Source of the DNA: DAIOEK01 sp963708715
GTDB taxonomy: Bacteria; Chloroflexota; Anaerolineae; Anaerolineales; Anaerolineaceae
Assembly: GCA_963708715.1 (NCBI GenBank)
Contig: CAVPSU010000001.1
Coordinates: forward strand, 310,001-374,000
Direction: 5' to 3'
Length of the DNA: 64,000 nt
Part shown: positions 1 through 8,265 of the stretch, piece by piece
Position numbering within the stretch: the stretch's first letter is position 1
Layout of the letters: each line of letters starts with the position of its first letter
The notes under the pieces: model-generated
Seen by the model: the letters and a program-made list of their open reading frames with translations, nothing else
What the model was told of the DNA's origin: nothing
Databases searched by the model: none
Made by a program: the position numbers and the translations under genes

Positions 1-697
1 GAACTATCACCACATCATTGATGATGTCCGGGTCTAACTCCGCAGCCCTTGGAGTAAGGTCCACGACTGAATTTCTGGCTTGTTCGTTGTTGAAAACTGC
101 CACATCACCATATTGCAAATTTGCATCGACCACTATTACCTTGGAGTCTGGACCCATCAGTGTGATTCCTAGATTAACCGCAATCGTTGTAGCACCAACT
201 CCACCTTTCGGGCTGTAAACGGTAATAATTTTTCCATGGGTGAGGGAAAGAATTTGTTTTCCACCCACGGTCGTCTGTAACTGTTGTGAGATGTTCACCC
301 GTGCCTGTTCTTCCAGGGCCATCTTTCCAACAGTCTGGATCGTATTGATCAATTCATCAATAGCGGGGGGTTTTGCGAGAAAGTTTCTCGCGCCAACCAG
401 CATGGCTTTTTGCATGTATTTGGGATCGTACTGAACAGAGAGAATGACAATTTGCGTGAATGGCAATTTGCGGCGTATCGCTTCTGTCGCCGCAATCCCG
501 TCCATGTCAGGCATATTAATATCCATGAGAACAACATGGGGTTGGGTTTCAGTTGCCAGCTCTATACCTTCGAGACCAGTCCTGGCTGCACCCACCACTT
601 CGACATTGCTCTCGAATTGAAGTAGCTTTCGTATATTTTCCCGGGTTTCAGGGTTATCATCTACAATAAGGACCCTGATTTTTTCAACGTCACCCAT
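1..697 (-). CDS. CpaE-like response regulator / MinD-type ATPase, C-terminus outside the window
   Basis: Likely a pilus-assembly ATPase of the Flp/Tad system. The 232 visible residues read inward from an ATG at 697. Residues 4-120 are a receiver domain with the acidic pair D14/D15, a phosphoacceptor aspartate at D59 in VLMDINMP, and K109 in the LAKPP motif. Residues 158-180 begin a ParA/MinD domain with the deviant Walker A motif SPKGGVGATT, followed by VIVVDANLQYGD. Receiver plus MinD ATPase is the CpaE/TadZ arrangement. It lies downstream of cpaB and the Flp pilins on the same strand, which supports a Tad locus. The gene is cut by the window edge, so the rest of the ATPase is not seen. The receiver keeps its phosphorylation residues, whereas many TadZ proteins have a degenerate one. 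Confidence 0.85.
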   Translation of the reverse strand, partial: MGDVEKIRVLIVDDNPETRENIRKLLQFESNVEVVGAARTGLEGIELATETQPHVVLMDINMPDMDGIAATEAIRRKLPFTQIVILSVQYDPKYMQKAMLVGARNFLAKPPAIDELINTIQTVGKMALEEQARVNISQQLQTTVGGKQILSLTHGKIITVYSPKGGVGATTIAVNLGITLMGPDSKVIVVDANLQYGDVAVFNNEQARNSVVDLTPRAAELDPDIINDVVIV

Positions 698-737
698 AGA
701 TATCTCCAGATGGACTGCCTTTATTGACTACATAGGT

Positions 738-764
738 GGTAAGCCTGTGATTTACAGGCTTACC
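738..764. repeat. Perfect hairpin between cpaB and the cpaE-like gene
   Basis: An 11-bp stem (GGTAAGCCTGT / ACAGGCTTACC) with a 5-nt loop lies in the 105-bp gap between the two pilus genes. No T-tract follows on either strand, so it may be an attenuating or mRNA-stabilising hairpin and not a full terminator. Confidence 0.6.
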
Positions 765-802
765 CATCCCCTTATTGTTGATACTTTTCCAACCTTTCCA
801 GG

Positions 803-1900
803 CTAGCGTGGTGCTGGTTGAACTTCTTCCAAACCAGCCGGTAGAGTTAGTTCTGTTTTGCCTGGTTGAAGTGCATACGGTTGCTTGGCAGGCAATGGGA
901 TTGAATAGCTATCCATAGTATATTGCAATGTGACCGCATCTGTCTTCACGCGTTGTTCATCACCAGCACCACGAAGAGCCAATGTCATCTGTGCGCCAGA
1001 GTACATCAGGTAATTCAGTGTGACCGCATCCTGAGGAGTCACTACCAGGGTTATGATCTTGGGTTTCTTTACGACCGGTGCGGCAGCTGCCTGTTGATTC
1101 GGCGCAGGGGTTGGTGTTGCCTGCGTTTGATTAGTAACTGTGGTCGGTGTAAGAGATGATTCACCTACTTCAAGTACCATAACATCTTGAAGAATGGTTT
1201 GTGAAACAAGGCGAGGACGTTGTTGTTCTGAAGGTTGTAAATAAACTGGCTGGGCAAGAGTTTGATCCTGTTCTGCACGTCCCTGTTGAGATCCTTCACC
1301 GACTCCCTGTACGATTGCCACAGCAGATGGATTTTCCGGACTTCCGGGGGGAATCACCACTCTGGCTGTTACATTTGGTAGAAGGGATTGCCAGGAACCA
1401 TCCACATCAACAAACATCATCGTTGAAATGACGTTTACATGATCACCAGGTTGGGGAGCATAGCCAACGCTTGCGACAGGATTAAGAATGGGTATGGTAA
1501 CTGCGACCATACCGTCAGGTATTTTGAAGGAAGACAATGATCCTTCCGCCGTGTCCTGAACCAAACTGCTTGTGATTGGCATTTTTGCGTCCAGATCGAT
1601 CTTTGCCCGTTTCCCAACCACCTGACTTATCTCCGTGAAGAATACCCCGGGGACAATCAGTTTTTTAGGATATGGAACAGTGGTCAGAACTTCGGTTGTC
1701 AAAATGGTTCCATAAGGAACAGATTGAACGCTCATGACAATGTTCGACATCTCGTCGGCCGGGGCAGGTGTGGCGGCTGATGGCCTAGCTGCCAGTGCCT
1801 GCGGTCGGACAACCAGCAGATACAACGCAGCCACCCCCAGGATAAGGATTATCGCGATTAAGATGAAAATCCTCCCTCGTCGCTTGGTACTTTGAGCCAT
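803..1900 (-). CDS. cpaB: Flp pilus assembly protein CpaB/RcpC
   Basis: CpaB/RcpC is an inner-membrane-anchored, periplasm-facing component of Flp/Tad pilus assembly. The 365-aa product has a short basic N-terminus (AQSTKRRGR), one membrane segment at about residues 10-31, then an SAF-type domain with VPYGTILTTEVLTTVPYPK-like sequence. A Pro/Gln/Thr-rich linker precedes a conserved C-terminal stretch (IITLVVTPQDAVTLNYL) typical of the RcpC/CpaB family. I place the start at 1900 because GGGAGG sits 5 nt upstream; an in-frame ATG 21 nt further up lacks such a site. It is flanked by Flp pilin genes upstream and a CpaE-like gene downstream, all on the minus strand. Confidence 0.88.
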   Translation of the reverse strand: MAQSTKRRGRIFILIAIILILGVAALYLLVVRPQALAARPSAATPAPADEMSNIVMSVQSVPYGTILTTEVLTTVPYPKKLIVPGVFFTEISQVVGKRAKIDLDAKMPITSSLVQDTAEGSLSSFKIPDGMVAVTIPILNPVASVGYAPQPGDHVNVISTMMFVDVDGSWQSLLPNVTARVVIPPGSPENPSAVAIVQGVGEGSQQGRAEQDQTLAQPVYLQPSEQQRPRLVSQTILQDVMVLEVGESSLTPTTVTNQTQATPTPAPNQQAAAAPVVKKPKIITLVVTPQDAVTLNYLMYSGAQMTLALRGAGDEQRVKTDAVTLQYTMDSYSIPLPAKQPYALQPGKTELTLPAGLEEVQPAPR

Positions 1901-2040
1901 AACAGCCTCCCGTCTCTTCACTTTGTGAATGGTTACTTATGCTATCATATCCAAACTGACTTAAATGTCAAGCAAGACAGCTTGATTTACGCCTTTATAG
2001 GTGCAAGCATCTTGCCAGGTGATAAGCTGATTGAGAAAAT

Positions 2041-2067
2041 AAGGACCCTGTCTGGGACAGGGTCCTT
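2041..2067 (-). terminator. Hairpin terminator after Flp pilin 1
   Basis: A perfect 12-bp stem (AAGGACCCTGTC / GACAGGGTCCTT) with a 3-nt loop lies 41 bp downstream of the pilin stop. On the minus strand it runs into TTATTTTCTC, a weak T-tract. It would set high pilin expression apart from the downstream cpaB. Confidence 0.7.
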
Positions 2068-2107
2068 TCGATTTAGCAAACCAAAAATGGTTAGCCACAA
2101 TTATCCA

Positions 2108-2254
2108 TTAGATGGATGTCATAATATTACTGAAGATGTTTCCGATAGCGGGGCCTAATAGGGCAAGAATTACGATAACAACTACGGCAACTAAAACAAG
2201 AATTAAAGCGTATTCAACAAGACCCTGGCCTTTTTCATCACGTGCGATCATCAT
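2108..2254 (-). CDS. Flp/Tad major pilin, copy 1
   Basis: A 48-aa Flp-type pilin subunit. It begins MMIARDEKGQGLVEYALILV, which holds the conserved G-x-x-x-x-E-Y signature of the prepilin peptidase cleavage region. A single hydrophobic helix follows (LVAVVVIVILALLG) and the protein ends NIFSNIMTSI. Cleavage is expected before GLVEYAL by a TadV/CpaA peptidase not present in the window. AAAGGAGG stands 6 nt before the ATG. The product is almost identical to the second copy about 380 bp upstream and differs only near the C-terminus. The very short mature peptide is normal for Flp pilins. Confidence 0.9.
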   Translation of the reverse strand: MMIARDEKGQGLVEYALILVLVAVVVIVILALLGPAIGNIFSNIMTSI

Positions 2255-2569
2255 GCGGTTATCCTCCTTTCGGTCGAAATGTTCCTTTAATATATTGAGT
2301 TGATTTCATTATATATGCTGCCTGGTTGAATTCAACGAAAATTTCTTACAAAAACCTTACAAAGGCGAGTGATCAGTGAAGAAGCACAGATCGATCAGGA
2401 CTACTTTCTCCTCAGTTTTGGAGGTGAGTATGAGCATTACCAGTCCAGTTATCAGCTAGTAAAATGAAAGATCCTTTCGCGGATGCCAATTGATACATAG
2501 AATGGTGGACCTTTGGAAAGCTTACATTGATTAGATAGTGTCTTTCGTTGAATAACCTGGAAATGATGG

Positions 2570-2592
2570 ACCCTGTCTGGGGCAGAGTCTCT
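2570..2592 (-). terminator. Imperfect hairpin after Flp pilin 2
   Basis: GACTCTGCC / GACAGGGTC pairs with one mismatch and one wobble on the minus strand, about 40 bp after the pilin 2 stop. It resembles the terminator after pilin 1 and probably duplicated with the gene. Confidence 0.5.
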
Positions 2593-2632
2593 CAAGCATG
2601 GTATACCTGAACAGTATTACCATTTATGTCAA

Positions 2633-2779
2633 TTAGATGGATAGAAGGATGTTACTAAATATGTTTCCTATTGCAGGTCCTAACAAGGCAAGAATTACGA
2701 TAACGACTACGGCAACTAAAACAAGAATTAAAGCGTATTCAACAAGACCTTGGCCTTTTTCATCACGAGCGATCATCAT
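2633..2779 (-). CDS. Flp/Tad major pilin, copy 2
   Basis: A second 48-aa Flp pilin, the same as copy 1 through residue 44 and ending NILLSI in place of NIMTSI. The GQGLVEYAL processing motif and the hydrophobic helix are intact. GGAGGTGAAACCC precedes the ATG, a strong ribosome-binding site. Almost all base differences between the copies are silent, which points to recent duplication or gene conversion. It lies first in the minus-strand pilus run, so transcription probably starts just upstream near 2820-2900. No insertion sequence or other sign of mobile origin is seen. Confidence 0.9.
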   Translation of the reverse strand: MMIARDEKGQGLVEYALILVLVAVVVIVILALLGPAIGNIFSNILLSI

Positions 2780-2948
2780 GGGTTTCACCTCCTTCCGGGT
2801 TTGGTTTTTCTAAATAATGATCTAATCCTGAGTATATGTAAATAGAATCGGATTTCAATGCAAATTTCTTACAGAAACCTTACAGGAAAGGTCAATGTAT
2901 CCGATTCATAGACATGCACAGCAAACTAGATCACATCCAGTTGAGAAA

Positions 2949-2983
2949 CTTCTCACAATTCCGTGCGTATATATTGTGAGAAG
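2949..2983. promoter_or_regulatory. 11-bp inverted repeat, candidate operator of the SPFH unit
   Basis: CTTCTCACAAT (2949-2959) and ATTGTGAGAAG (2973-2983) form a perfect dyad with a 13-nt spacer. Its right arm covers the -35 hexamer of the promoter called just downstream, a geometry expected of a repressor site. The binding protein is unknown. Confidence 0.6.
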
Positions 2984-3002
2984 ACTCAATCCATCCTATA
3001 AT
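2974..3002 (+). promoter_or_regulatory. Sigma-70-type promoter for the SPFH unit
   Basis: TTGTGA (2974-2979), a 17-nt spacer and TATAAT (2997-3002). Transcription would start near 3009, giving a leader of about 58 nt before the ATG at 3067. Confidence 0.65.
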
Positions 3003-3066
3003 TATTCCGTAATAGGACATGATCTATGATGCAATTAAGTTGCCAAAACTGGCATTAGGAGGAAAA

Positions 3067-3585
3067 ATGACAGACATGTTTGATAAAGTAACCGCTCAAC
3101 AGGATGTGATACGGAAGTTACTGGGAAAAATACCAGGATTTAAAGGCTATTTTGAGAGGGAGAACCGCAGAAATTCGGATAAGATCGTTCGCGATATGAT
3201 TGCCACTCGTTTTGATGAAATTTGGAATCGAGTGTCCACTCTTCAGCGCGAATTGATTCGTGCGGGAAACTTACAAACTGTGGGTGATCTCGAATCTGCC
3301 GCAATCAAAATTCGGCAATTCTCTGACAGGATTGAAAAAGCATCTTATGGATATTCAGGATTCTTTGATGCGGTAAAAGTCAATGAAGCTGAACTGGCGC
3401 AGGTTTATCAGTACGATCTGTCCATGTTAGACCTGGTCGAGCAAGTGGGGAAAGCGGTAGATAACGTCGAATCTTCCTTTAATACAGAAGGACTCCCCGC
3501 AGCGATCCGCAATTTGGTTACCTTATCAGATCAGGCAGTACAAACATTCGACCGGCGCAGTGAAGTGATAACCGGTATCTCATAA
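3067..3585 (+). CDS. Helical protein of unknown function paired with an SPFH protein
   Basis: I do not recognise a named family. The 172-aa product is charged and almost wholly helical in appearance, with no signal peptide or membrane segment. It starts MTDMFDKVTAQQDVIRKLLG and has heptad-like stretches around residues 40-85. The start at 3067 has AGGAGG 4 nt upstream; a longer in-frame start at 3019 would extend the protein by 16 residues but lies just after the TATAAT box and lacks a ribosome-binding site. It lies 30 bp before the SPFH gene on the same strand, so the two probably work together. By analogy with PspA-SPFH pairs in membrane-stress loci it could be a soluble membrane-associated partner; that is inference. 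Confidence 0.75.
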   Translation: MTDMFDKVTAQQDVIRKLLGKIPGFKGYFERENRRNSDKIVRDMIATRFDEIWNRVSTLQRELIRAGNLQTVGDLESAAIKIRQFSDRIEKASYGYSGFFDAVKVNEAELAQVYQYDLSMLDLVEQVGKAVDNVESSFNTEGLPAAIRNLVTLSDQAVQTFDRRSEVITGIS

Positions 3586-3615
3586 TTCATCTTTTTAGGA
3601 TATGGAGTAAATCAA

Positions 3616-4668
3616 ATGGCTAGAATTTTTGATGTCGTAGAATACCCCAGTGAGATGCTGGATGAAATCGTCCATCGTTTTCCTGAGGTCGGTGTGGCTG
3701 ATCTTCGGATAGGTTCACAAGTGATAGTCCGTGAATCTCAAAAAGCTGTCTTCTTCCGTGATGGAAAAGCATTGGATGTTTTTGGTCCTGGTCGTCATAC
3801 TATCGCCACAGCCAATATCCCATACTTGATCGATTTCGTCGGAAAAGCGTTCAATGACCGAACTCCATTCACAGCTGAAGTGTATTACGTGTCTATGCGC
3901 GAATTTGCTGACAGAAAATGGGGAACTCCCCAACCCATCATCGTAAGCAATCCTGGTATGGGTCTGGGAGTTGCATTACTGCAGGGCTTTGGATCCTACG
4001 CCGTCGAGATAAAGGACCCACAACAGTTTGTCGTTCAAATTTGCGGTGCTCAGGGAATTTATCGTATGTCGGATATTGAAAACCGACTTCGCGGCATGCT
4101 CCTTTCCAAATTACAAGATCTTCTATCCGAAACAGCGGCAAAGAATTCGGTAGTTCAATTGCTGGCTCTTACTGAAGAATTGGGTGCTGGCGTTAGAGCA
4201 AAAGCTCAGGATGATTTCGCAGCCATCGGTTTGACCCTCAAATCCTTCTATATCTCCAACTTGAAACCCTCAGAGAAATCTGCTGAAGAGTTACGAGCAA
4301 TGGGTATGCTCGACATGCAAACCTACACTCAATTGCAGGCTGCTGATGCCATGCGCGATGCTGCCCAAAATCCTTCCGGTGGGGCAGGGTTGACTGCCGG
4401 AATTGGAGCAGGGTTAGGTATAGGGAATGTACTCTCGCAGTCGCTTCAAGGCATGACAGGCGCAGGGGCAATGTCACCTAAGACCAATAGTGCAGTTCCG
4501 ACTAATGGCATGGCCGATGTCATGACTCCCGCCGATGCAGCCACTATCCTTAAGGTATCTGAAGAGGACATTCTTACTGCGATATCCGCTGGGGAATTGA
4601 AAGCCCGCAAGATCGGTTCCGCATATCGGATCAGTAAAGAAGCTCTCGAAGCCTATCTTAAAGGTTAA
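3616..4668 (+). CDS. SPFH/band 7 domain protein with C-terminal excisionase-type HTH
   Basis: The 350-aa product begins MARIFDVVEYPSEML and carries an SPFH-like domain at about residues 20-235 (GSQVIVRESQKAVFFRDGKA, later FGSYAVEIKDPQQFV). A helical region and a Gly/Ala-rich linker follow (about residues 255-300). The last 48 residues, from MTPADAATILKVSEEDIL to RISKEALEAYLKG, match the MerR/excisionase-type (HTH_17) helix-turn-helix pattern. Soluble SPFH proteins of the YdjI type assemble on stressed membranes and often end in a zinc ribbon; a DNA-binding-type end is unusual. It is co-transcribed with the helical gene upstream. GGAG precedes the ATG. The domain reading is fairly firm, the function open. 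Confidence 0.8.
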   Translation: MARIFDVVEYPSEMLDEIVHRFPEVGVADLRIGSQVIVRESQKAVFFRDGKALDVFGPGRHTIATANIPYLIDFVGKAFNDRTPFTAEVYYVSMREFADRKWGTPQPIIVSNPGMGLGVALLQGFGSYAVEIKDPQQFVVQICGAQGIYRMSDIENRLRGMLLSKLQDLLSETAAKNSVVQLLALTEELGAGVRAKAQDDFAAIGLTLKSFYISNLKPSEKSAEELRAMGMLDMQTYTQLQAADAMRDAAQNPSGGAGLTAGIGAGLGIGNVLSQSLQGMTGAGAMSPKTNSAVPTNGMADVMTPADAATILKVSEEDILTAISAGELKARKIGSAYRISKEALEAYLKG

Positions 4669-4693
4669 TGAACACTTTTCAAGGTAACTTCTC

Positions 4694-4725
4694 AAACAGA
4701 GATAGTATCGCTACTATCTCTGTTT
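4694..4725 (+). terminator. Strong hairpin terminator after the SPFH gene
   Basis: A perfect 14-bp stem (AAACAGAGATAGTA / TACTATCTCTGTTT) with a TCGC tetraloop, 25 bp after the stop codon. The right arm ends in TTT followed by ATTATC. Confidence 0.85.
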
Positions 4726-4793
4726 ATTATCGTCACTCGAAAATCGAGTAGAATTATTGATGTTAGACAATTTAATATGAACGGGGAGAGTGG

Positions 4794-5927
4794 ATGAAAC
4801 TTCACGAGTATCACTCCAAACAGATCTTCTCGCGTTATGGAATCCCCATACCCAGGGGAAGAGTAGCCCTAACAGCCAGCGAAGCCAGCCAGATAGCCGA
4901 AGAATTAGGGAACCGGGTCGTTATCAAATCACAAGTTTTGGTTGGGGGACGCGGAAAAGCAGGTGGCATCCGTGTAGCCAAGAATCCGAAAGAAGCAGAA
5001 GATCTGGCAACCTCCATACTTGGGATGGAAATCAAAGGATTACCGGTCAGAAAAGTCCTCGTTGATGAAGCAATCTCTTTTGACCGTGAATTGTATCTGG
5101 GTATTACGAATGATCGGAGCCAACACAGACCTGTGATGATCTCGTCTGCCTCGGGCGGTGTGGAAATTGAAGATATTGCCCGCTCTGAACCGGAGAAGAT
5201 AGTAAAAGTATGGATCAATCCTTTACTTGGTTTGAAGGATTACCAAACCCGCGAAATTGCCAGCGGCATTGACCTTCCACACATATATTGGAAATCTTTC
5301 CTTGAAATTGCGCGAGGATTATGGTCGGCTTATCGCGATCTGGACGCATCCCTTGCCGAGATCAACCCCTTGGTATTGACTCCTGCCGGACAATTGATCG
5401 CCCTGGATGCAAAAATCACACTCGATGATAGTGCCATGTATCGTCACCCTGATCTGAATGAGCTTCGGGATCTGGATGTGGAAGATCCATCCGAAGTGGA
5501 AGCCAGAAAATACGGTCTCTCCTATATAAAAATGGATGGAGAAATTGGTTGCCTGGTCAATGGAGCAGGACTTGCCATGACCGTAATGGATATGACCAAG
5601 TTTTTTGGAGGATCTCCTGCGAATTTCCTGGACATTGGGGGCGGAGCCAGTGCAGAAAAAGTCTCTGCTGCGATGAAAATAATACTAGCAGATCCAAAAG
5701 TCAAAGTTGTGATGATAAATATCTTTGGAGGAATCACCCGTTGCGATGAAGTTGCAAAAGGTGTGATTTCGGTCATCAAACAAAATGATAAACCGATCCC
5801 GGTTGTCGTTAGAATGATCGGGACAAATTCCAAGGATGGTCTTGCTATCCTTGCTGAGATAAAACCTCAAGTCTTTGAATCCTTGAGTGAAGCGTCCAAA
5901 GCTGCTGTAACATTGGCAAAAGGATAA
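4794..5927 (+). CDS. sucC: Succinyl-CoA synthetase beta subunit
   Basis: This subunit binds the nucleotide and interconverts succinyl-CoA and succinate with ADP or GDP phosphorylation in the TCA cycle. The 377-aa product starts MKLHEYHSKQIFSRYGIPIP, the usual SucC beginning, and has an ATP-grasp region with VGGRGKAGGIRVAKN. Later it has LAEINPLVLTPAGQLIALDAKI (metal and nucleotide binding) and the CoA-ligase-type NIFGGITRCDEVAKGV. The length is normal for the family (about 380-400). AACGGGGAG precedes the ATG. sucD starts 4 bp downstream. Nucleotide specificity cannot be read from the sequence with confidence. Confidence 0.96.
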   Translation: MKLHEYHSKQIFSRYGIPIPRGRVALTASEASQIAEELGNRVVIKSQVLVGGRGKAGGIRVAKNPKEAEDLATSILGMEIKGLPVRKVLVDEAISFDRELYLGITNDRSQHRPVMISSASGGVEIEDIARSEPEKIVKVWINPLLGLKDYQTREIASGIDLPHIYWKSFLEIARGLWSAYRDLDASLAEINPLVLTPAGQLIALDAKITLDDSAMYRHPDLNELRDLDVEDPSEVEARKYGLSYIKMDGEIGCLVNGAGLAMTVMDMTKFFGGSPANFLDIGGGASAEKVSAAMKIILADPKVKVVMINIFGGITRCDEVAKGVISVIKQNDKPIPVVVRMIGTNSKDGLAILAEIKPQVFESLSEASKAAVTLAKG

Positions 5928-5931
5928 CACG

Positions 5932-6792
5932 ATGAGCATCCTCATAGATAAAGATACTCGAATCATCGTTCAAGGTATCACTGGAAATGAAGGTCTATTT
6001 CATACCCAGCAGATGGTGAAATATGGGTCCAATGTTGTTGCAGGTGTTTCACCCGGCAAAGGCGGAGAGTGGGTTCTCGATGGTAAGATCCCAGTTTTCG
6101 ATTCAGCTAAATTAGCGATGGAGGCAACCGGCGCGAATGCATCCGTAGTATTCGTTCCTGCCCGATACGCATCTGATGCATTATTCGAGGCAATTGATGT
6201 TGGACTTGAATTGATCATCTGTATAACCGAAGGCATCCCCGTTCAGGATATGATGAAAGTGACCACATACGGAGAACAGCATCATATTACGATCATTGGT
6301 CCGAATTGCCCCGGTATATTAACCCCGGGTCAGTGTAAAGCCGGTATCATCCCGGGCAATATCGCCATTCCTGGAAATATTGGGGTAGTAAGTCGATCAG
6401 GAACACTGACCTACGAAATTCTTTATTCCTTAAAACAGCACCACCTGGGCGCATCCTCTTGCGTTGGCATTGGAGGCGATCCGGTAGTTGGTTCCAGCTT
6501 TATCGATATTCTCTCGCTGTTCGAAGCCGATCCATACACAGAAAAAATCATCCTGGTCGGGGAGATTGGTGGAACAGATGAGGAAAAAGCCGCGGAATAT
6601 ATTTCCAATGAAATAACAAAACCTGTGATTGCTTTTATCTCAGGTCAAAGCGCCCCAGCAGGAAAAAGAATGGGACACGCCGGCGCCATCATCGATGGAG
6701 CCACAGGCACTGCATTAAGTAAAATGATCGCACTGGAAACCGCCGGAGTAAAAATTGCTCACCAGCCGGAAGAGATCATCGAACTACTCTAG
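5932..6792 (+). CDS. sucD: Succinyl-CoA synthetase alpha subunit
   Basis: The CoA-binding, histidine-phosphorylated partner of SucC. The 286-aa product has the N-terminal CoA-binding Rossmann motif VQGITGNEGLFHT, the IIGPNCPGILTPG signature and the active-site region GKRMGHAGAI with the phosphohistidine at about H249. GIGGDPVVGSSF is also standard for the family. Length is typical. It lies 4 bp after sucC and is followed by a strong terminator, so the two form a two-gene operon. Confidence 0.96.
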   Translation: MSILIDKDTRIIVQGITGNEGLFHTQQMVKYGSNVVAGVSPGKGGEWVLDGKIPVFDSAKLAMEATGANASVVFVPARYASDALFEAIDVGLELIICITEGIPVQDMMKVTTYGEQHHITIIGPNCPGILTPGQCKAGIIPGNIAIPGNIGVVSRSGTLTYEILYSLKQHHLGASSCVGIGGDPVVGSSFIDILSLFEADPYTEKIILVGEIGGTDEEKAAEYISNEITKPVIAFISGQSAPAGKRMGHAGAIIDGATGTALSKMIALETAGVKIAHQPEEIIELL

Positions 6793-6801
6793 GAAAAACA
6801 T

Positions 6802-6826
6802 AAGGCGCAAGACATGCTTGCGCCTT
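6802..6826. terminator. Bidirectional terminator between sucD and the acyl carrier gene
   Basis: AAGGCGCAAG / CTTGCGCCTT with a 5-nt loop lies between convergent genes. TGTTATTT follows on the plus strand and TATGTTTTT on the minus strand, so it can serve both. Confidence 0.85.
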
Positions 6827-6849
6827 GTTATTTAATCTAAATTCCCAAT

Positions 6850-7086
6850 TTATTTTTTGTGGGTGTCTGCGTATGAGACGACATCGGATACAGTTTTAAT
6901 ATTTCGCGCATCTTCGTCGCTGATATTGAGATTGAACTTCTCGCAAAATCCATCAATCAGGAAAAATTGATCCATTGAATCAGCCTTGAGGTCTTCAATA
7001 AATCGTGTTTCCAGAGAGATATTGGCAGTGTCCATTTTCATGACTTCCGCAATAACTTCCCTTACACCATCCAGAGTCTCTGCCAT
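6850..7086 (-). CDS. Acyl carrier protein
   Basis: A 78-aa acyl carrier protein that would carry acyl groups on a 4'-phosphopantetheine arm attached to S37 in the LKADSMDQF motif. The family consensus is DSLD; here it is DSMD. The start at 7086 is preceded by GGAGG, 5 nt away; an upstream in-frame ATG at 7161 would add 25 non-homologous residues and crosses the divergent promoter region. It stands alone and not in a fab cluster, so it could serve a special acyl pathway instead of bulk fatty acid synthesis; this cannot be decided here. Confidence 0.88.
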   Translation of the reverse strand: MAETLDGVREVIAEVMKMDTANISLETRFIEDLKADSMDQFFLIDGFCEKFNLNISDEDARNIKTVSDVVSYADTHKK

Positions 7087-7181
7087 TCGAATCCTCCAAT
7101 AGTCTGTGTTTTCTACTAAATGAATTGTATCGTTCATCAACAACTTGTCAAGGAAACCCATTATATCTTCAAATTTCGAAA

Positions 7182-7210
7182 TTGACAGGTCAGTTGACCT
7201 TGATTATAGT
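7182..7210 (+). promoter_or_regulatory. Promoter of the isoprenoid pair with an internal palindrome
   Basis: TTGACA (7182-7187), a 17-nt spacer and TATAGT (7205-7210). The spacer holds the 14-bp dyad AGGTCA-GT-TGACCT (7187-7200), a likely operator. The expected start point near 7217 supports translation from 7231. Confidence 0.75.
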
Positions 7211-7230
7211 ACTATGTGAAGGAACACCAA

Positions 7231-8265
7231 ATGCCCATGAAAGATACAAAAATCTCCTCTCGTAAACAGGATCATATCCAGATCAATCTGGATAAAGATG
7301 TTCGATCCGGGATAACTACCGGATTGGAACAATACCGGTTTTCTCATTGTGCCCTTCCCGAGCTCAACTTGAGGGAGATCAAGATATCAACCACTTTCCT
7401 TGGGATTCAGCTGCGGTCACCGTTATTCCTTTCATCCATGACGGGCGGGACACCGGAGGCAGGATTAATCAATCAAAACCTGGCAACTGCCGCAGAAAAT
7501 TGTGGGATCGCTATGGGGGTTGGATCCCAACGAGCCGCTTTTGATGATCCCCGGCAAAAAAGCAGCTTCGAGGTCAGGAAATTTGCGCCATCCATTCTGG
7601 TCATGGCGAATATAGGTGCAATTCAGTTGAACAACGGGTACGGTTTGGACGAATGCCGTAAAGCTGTGGACATGATCCAGGCAAATGCCCTGATCCTTCA
7701 CTTGAATCCGCTCCAGGAAGCTCTCCAACCTGAAGGAAGCGGAGACTGGAAAGGACTTACGAAGAAGATCGAGGGGATCATACATCAGGTGGGTGTACCT
7801 GTGATCATAAAGGAAGTTGGTTGGGGGATTTCCGGAGAATTGGCTCAGGTCTTCGAACAAATGGGGGTTGCAGCCATCGATGTGGCTGGTGCCGGCGGAA
7901 CATCCTGGTCCCAGGTAGAGATGTACCGCCTGAAAGATGAAGGCGAAAGGACGATCGCCTCGACATTTCTAAATTGGGGGATACCCACAACCGATGCGAT
8001 CATCCAGGCAAGAGCAGCCGCGCCAAAGACAATCCTGTTCGCAAGTGGTGGAATAAAAAACGGTTTGGATGTCGCAAAGTGTATCGGTTTGGGCGCTTCA
8101 CAAGTAGGTATTGCAGGAAGGATATTGAAAGCCGCCACTATTTCTGCGGAGAATACCATTGCAACCATTGAACAAATCAATAAGGAACTGACTATATCCA
8201 TGTTTGCGGCAGGGATAGACTCTCTTAAATCGTTGAGGAACACTCCTAAATTGGTCAGGTTATGA
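7231..8265 (+). CDS. fni: Type 2 isopentenyl-diphosphate isomerase (FMN-dependent)
   Basis: It interconverts IPP and DMAPP using reduced FMN, unrelated to the type 1 enzyme. The 344-aa product has the family start SSRKQDHIQINL, the FMN-binding MTGGTPEAG segment, GVGSQRAAF, a His/Asn-rich HLNPLQEALQPEG active-site region, and GGIKNGLDVAKCIGLGAS for phosphate binding. I use the ATG at 7231 (AAGGA upstream); a GTG at 7216 coincides with the predicted transcription start. It overlaps the polyprenyl synthase gene by ATGA, so isomerase and chain elongation are translationally coupled. Confidence 0.94.
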   Translation: MPMKDTKISSRKQDHIQINLDKDVRSGITTGLEQYRFSHCALPELNLREIKISTTFLGIQLRSPLFLSSMTGGTPEAGLINQNLATAAENCGIAMGVGSQRAAFDDPRQKSSFEVRKFAPSILVMANIGAIQLNNGYGLDECRKAVDMIQANALILHLNPLQEALQPEGSGDWKGLTKKIEGIIHQVGVPVIIKEVGWGISGELAQVFEQMGVAAIDVAGAGGTSWSQVEMYRLKDEGERTIASTFLNWGIPTTDAIIQARAAAPKTILFASGGIKNGLDVAKCIGLGASQVGIAGRILKAATISAENTIATIEQINKELTISMFAAGIDSLKSLRNTPKLVRL

